A stretch of DNA of 55,077 bases from Methylobacter sp. BlB1. Lineage in GTDB: Bacteria; Pseudomonadota; Gammaproteobacteria; Methylococcales; Methylomonadaceae. The position numbers and the translations under genes are program-made. The notes under the pieces were generated by a model. It was not told the DNA's origin, made no database searches, and worked only from the letters and a program-made list of their open reading frames with translations. The first letter of the stretch is position 1. Each line of letters begins with the position of its first letter. The stretch is from positions 1 through 55,077 of the forward strand of contig NZ_JADMKV010000027.1 in NCBI RefSeq assembly GCF_015476545.1. The letters are read 5' to 3'. Shown here in pieces: positions 52,786 through 55,077 of this stretch.

Positions 52786-53298
52786 ATGAACATATTAAAA
52801 CTGTTGAAACTAGCTGATATCTTCACTATTGCCAATTTATCGTGCGGAATACTGTCCATCACGATGTCGATCGAAGGCGACTTCAATATAAGCGCTTCAT
52901 TGTTGTTTTTAGCGGTGATTTTCGATGTACTGGATGGAAAAATAGCCGGTTTATTGCATCAGAAAAATCTTTTCGGAAGACAAATCGATTCAATGTCGGA
53001 TTTGGTTTCATTCGGCCTTGCGCCCATGCTGCTTTTTTATTCATTGAATACGCCGGGAATATTGATATCTGCCTTATCAGTGTTTTTCATCACTTGCGGC
53101 ATGCTTAGACTGGCCAGATACAATGTTTCCGATGCGCCCGGCTTCGAAGGCGTGCCTATTACTGTCAATGGCGTTTTGTTCCCCATTCTTTTTTTGATTT
53201 ACAGCAATAATCCGGTCAGCTTGAATTTTTGGCCAATCATTATATTGATCCAAGGTTTATTAATGGTTTCCACCATTAAGGTCTCTCGAATATTTTGA
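52786..53298 (+). CDS. CDP-alcohol phosphatidyltransferase, PssA-like
   Basis: 170 residues, 5-6 membrane helices, short for the family. The CDP-alcohol motif is DVLDGKIAG, eight residues, then GRQIDSMSD: all metal-binding Asp are kept, but the Arg of the usual DGxxAR is Gly. SMSDLVSFGLAPM is the hallmark of phosphatidylserine synthase rather than phosphatidylglycerophosphate synthase. It would make a phospholipid from CDP-diacylglycerol and serine or a similar alcohol. It follows the lipid-remodelling genes and precedes serA, which supplies serine, a suggestive order. Confidence 0.82.
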   Translation: MNILKLLKLADIFTIANLSCGILSITMSIEGDFNISASLLFLAVIFDVLDGKIAGLLHQKNLFGRQIDSMSDLVSFGLAPMLLFYSLNTPGILISALSVFFITCGMLRLARYNVSDAPGFEGVPITVNGVLFPILFLIYSNNPVSLNFWPIIILIQGLLMVSTIKVSRIF

Positions 53299-53434
53299 AG
53301 CGAGCAGGGCTGTTTTTGCCTATTTTTCTGGGCAAATAATTTAGCTAAAGAAATATTATTGGGTGCAGGGGTTGAGGTGCGGACCGATTCCAATAAACGA
53401 TATCCGAGTTCAATAGTATTTGCAGGGTTTTACG

Positions 53435-54616
53435 ATGAATCACTATTCACCCATATTCAAGATCAAAACCTATAACGCCTTGTCAAGCAGCGGTCTGGAA
53501 AAATTTCCGGCTGAACGCTATGAAGTCGGGCCGGAGATTGAACGTCCTGATGCGATTCTGCTGCGCTCTCAAGATCTGTATGATGTTCCCATACCCGAGA
53601 CCGTTAAAGCCGTGGGCAGAGCGGGTGCTGGCATTAACAATATTCCTGTTTCCGAATATTCAAAGCGAGGCATTCCCGTATTCAACACACCAGGCGCCAA
53701 TGCAAATGCCGTGACTGAACTGACTATCGCCGGCCTGTTGCTGGCGGCGCGCAATATTGCCGAGGCCTGGTATTTCGCAAAAAATCTCGATGGAGATGGG
53801 GAATCACTTGATGCATTAGTTGAGCAAGGCAAGAAGCGCTTCTCCGGATTCGAGTTGGCCGATAAGACATTGGGCGTAGTGGGACTGGGCGCCATTGGCG
53901 TAAAAGTGAGCAATGCCGCTACGGCTCTCGGTTTGAAAGTAGTGGGGTTCGATCCCCAGATTACTGTGGAAAGTGCATGGCGACTCTCGGCAGATGCCAT
54001 TCCTGCCGGCAGCTTGGACGAGCTGTTGTCAGGCTCGGATTTTGTCAGTCTGCACGTACCGCTGAATGATCATACCCGACAGCTTATTAATGAGTTATGC
54101 ATCGATAAGATGAAGCCCAAAGCGACTTTGCTGAATTTCTCGCGAGCCGCAATAGTCGAGGAAACTGCCGTCCTGGCGGCGCTGGAATCTTCTAAACTTC
54201 ATGCTTATGTTTCGGATTTTCCATCGCGGGCCTTGTTGAATCATCCGCGAACAATCGTATTGCCGCATCTGGGCGCATCGACCGCTGAAGCAGAGGATAA
54301 TTGCTCCGTTATGGTTTCTCAACAGGTGCGTGACTTCTTGGAAAACGGCAATATTCGCAATTCGGTCAATTTTCCGGATGTCAATTTGCCTCTTAACGAT
54401 GGCTTTCGGCTTGCGATTGCTAACAAAAACGTCCCCGGCATGGTCAGTCAGATTACTGCGGTTCTGGCAGAGAACAGGATTAATATTGTTGATATGTTGA
54501 ATAAGTCTCGCGGGGATTATGCTTATTCGTTGCTCGATATAAACGATAAAGTCCCGATGGAAGCCCTTGCTCGGCTAAGTTCCATCCAGGGAGTGCTTTC
54601 AGTGCGGGCGATTTGA
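53435..54616 (+). CDS. serA: D-3-phosphoglycerate dehydrogenase
   Basis: 393 residues. First step of serine synthesis: 3-phosphoglycerate to 3-phosphohydroxypyruvate with NAD+. Rossmann motif GVVGLGAIGVKVSNAA, then SLHVPLNDHTRQLIN and the His-containing LPHLGASTAEAEDN, and a C-terminal ACT domain (NVPGMVSQITAVLAENRINI). This is the shorter, single-ACT form. ATG 53435 has AGGG eight bases upstream and is preferred to a TTG at 53420. Separated by 136 bases from the phosphatidyltransferase gene. Confidence 0.92.
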   Translation: MNHYSPIFKIKTYNALSSSGLEKFPAERYEVGPEIERPDAILLRSQDLYDVPIPETVKAVGRAGAGINNIPVSEYSKRGIPVFNTPGANANAVTELTIAGLLLAARNIAEAWYFAKNLDGDGESLDALVEQGKKRFSGFELADKTLGVVGLGAIGVKVSNAATALGLKVVGFDPQITVESAWRLSADAIPAGSLDELLSGSDFVSLHVPLNDHTRQLINELCIDKMKPKATLLNFSRAAIVEETAVLAALESSKLHAYVSDFPSRALLNHPRTIVLPHLGASTAEAEDNCSVMVSQQVRDFLENGNIRNSVNFPDVNLPLNDGFRLAIANKNVPGMVSQITAVLAENRINIVDMLNKSRGDYAYSLLDINDKVPMEALARLSSIQGVLSVRAI

Positions 54617-54688
54617 AAAGTTTTGCGCAAATATTCAATTTTTTGCCTAAAGATTTTGCCGTGATCCATTCGCGGTGCAAAGACGGAC

Positions 54689-55077
54689 TTAGCTGGGTAT
54701 ATGGTCGGGAAATGATGGTTGGGTCAAGGCGCCCTGTAGTTCGTCAAAATCGACCGGCTTGGTCAGGTAACCGTTGAATCCGGCTGTTTTCGCCTGTTCA
54801 TGATCACCTTGCCGCCCGTAGCCGCTCAATGCGATCAGTTGCATCCTTTTCAGGGCGGGATCTTGCCTGAGCGCCCGCGCGACCGCGTAGCCATCCATGC
54901 CGGGCAGGCCGATGTCAAGCAGCATAATCTGCGGCCGTTCAGCCAGAGCGACTTCCAGTGCCGTGTAACCGTCATAGGCCAACCGTACAGCGTGGCCTTC
55001 GCTGGTCAGCAGCATGGACAGGCTCTGGGCGGCATCGCGGTTGTCGTCGACTACCAGAATGCGGAGCGGGCCTTCAT
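54689..55077 (-). CDS. Receiver domain at the C-terminus of a sensor/response-regulator protein (partial)
   Basis: The frame is open to the window edge on the minus strand; reading from the edge gives EGPLRILVVDDNRDAAQSL, so the gene starts outside. CheY fold: acidic pair DD, phospho-Asp in MLLDIGLPGMDGY, Thr/Ser in IALSGYG, and Lys in YLTKPVD. It ends soon after the receiver domain, as hybrid histidine kinases do. I see nothing else of the protein. Confidence 0.88.
   Translation of the reverse strand, partial: EGPLRILVVDDNRDAAQSLSMLLTSEGHAVRLAYDGYTALEVALAERPQIMLLDIGLPGMDGYAVARALRQDPALKRMQLIALSGYGRQGDHEQAKTAGFNGYLTKPVDFDELQGALTQPSFPDHIPS

Overview
The window looks like chromosome from a Gram-negative bacterium, most likely a gammaproteobacterium. 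It carries an LplT-type lysophospholipid transporter, a NodT/OprM-type outer-membrane channel, a FimT-PilW-PilX-PilV minor-pilin block and many lipoproteins. The mix of an HMA_2/P-type ATPase locus, a P450 beside a multihaem lipoprotein, and dispersed palindromic repeats would suit a methanotroph of the Methylococcales. That assignment is an inference: no diagnostic marker gene is present.

Layout. (1) 0.2-6.3 kb: a Fic protein with its own terminator, a large secreted Het-C/VWA/dockerin-like protein with a small companion, and a frameshifted beta-helix pseudogene. (2) 6.3-16.7 kb: a metal-transport-like locus with three HMA_2-type domains lacking CxxC (one fused to a P2-type ATPase), a divergent S-adenosylmethionine synthetase translationally coupled to the ATPase, a DUF5132-like protein, and two flanking paralogous small proteins (one with a nonsense codon). 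A CPA2 antiporter lies at the right side. (3) 17.7-21.2 kb: a GC-rich (alpha/alpha)6 glycosidase-like and GT4 gene pair. (4) 22.0-26.9 kb: an operon of a haem-c lipoprotein, an atypical P450 and an SDR. (5) 27.6-41.9 kb: the most notable region, a biosynthetic gene cluster whose three tailoring genes (acyl-AMP ligase, TauD-like oxygenase, FcoT-like thioesterase) match the isonitrile lipopeptide pathway of Actinobacteria (ScoC/ScoE/ScoD; Rv0099/Rv0097/Rv0098). They are followed by a single ACP-KS-ACP-C-A-PCP-TE megasynthase and an outer-membrane channel, with an EmrAB pump transcribed divergently. (6) 42.8-46.5 kb: minor pilins, three of which carry EF-hand-like calcium loops. (7) 46.5-54.6 kb: a GH2 beta-glucuronidase, then a membrane-lipid block (PlcP-like metallophosphoesterase, LplT, MGDG-synthase-like glycosyltransferase, CDP-alcohol phosphatidyltransferase), SerA, and the cut-off end of a response-regulator protein.

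How the genes may work together. In region 5 the ligase, thioesterase and oxygenase would build an isonitrile acyl chain. The megasynthase would join it to an amino acid, probably a basic one, and release it by a thioesterase rather than reductively. EmrA, EmrB and the NodT channel would export it. Known isonitrile lipopeptides bind copper or zinc, so a metallophore is the leading guess. In region 7, PlcP plus a diacylglycerol glycosyltransferase is the pairing known from phosphate-starvation lipid remodelling.

Decay and mobility are visible as an IS3-family transposase remnant, a duplicated 3' fragment of the GH2 gene, three disrupted genes and at least six copies of a palindromic intergenic element. 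I saw no tRNA, rRNA or CRISPR.
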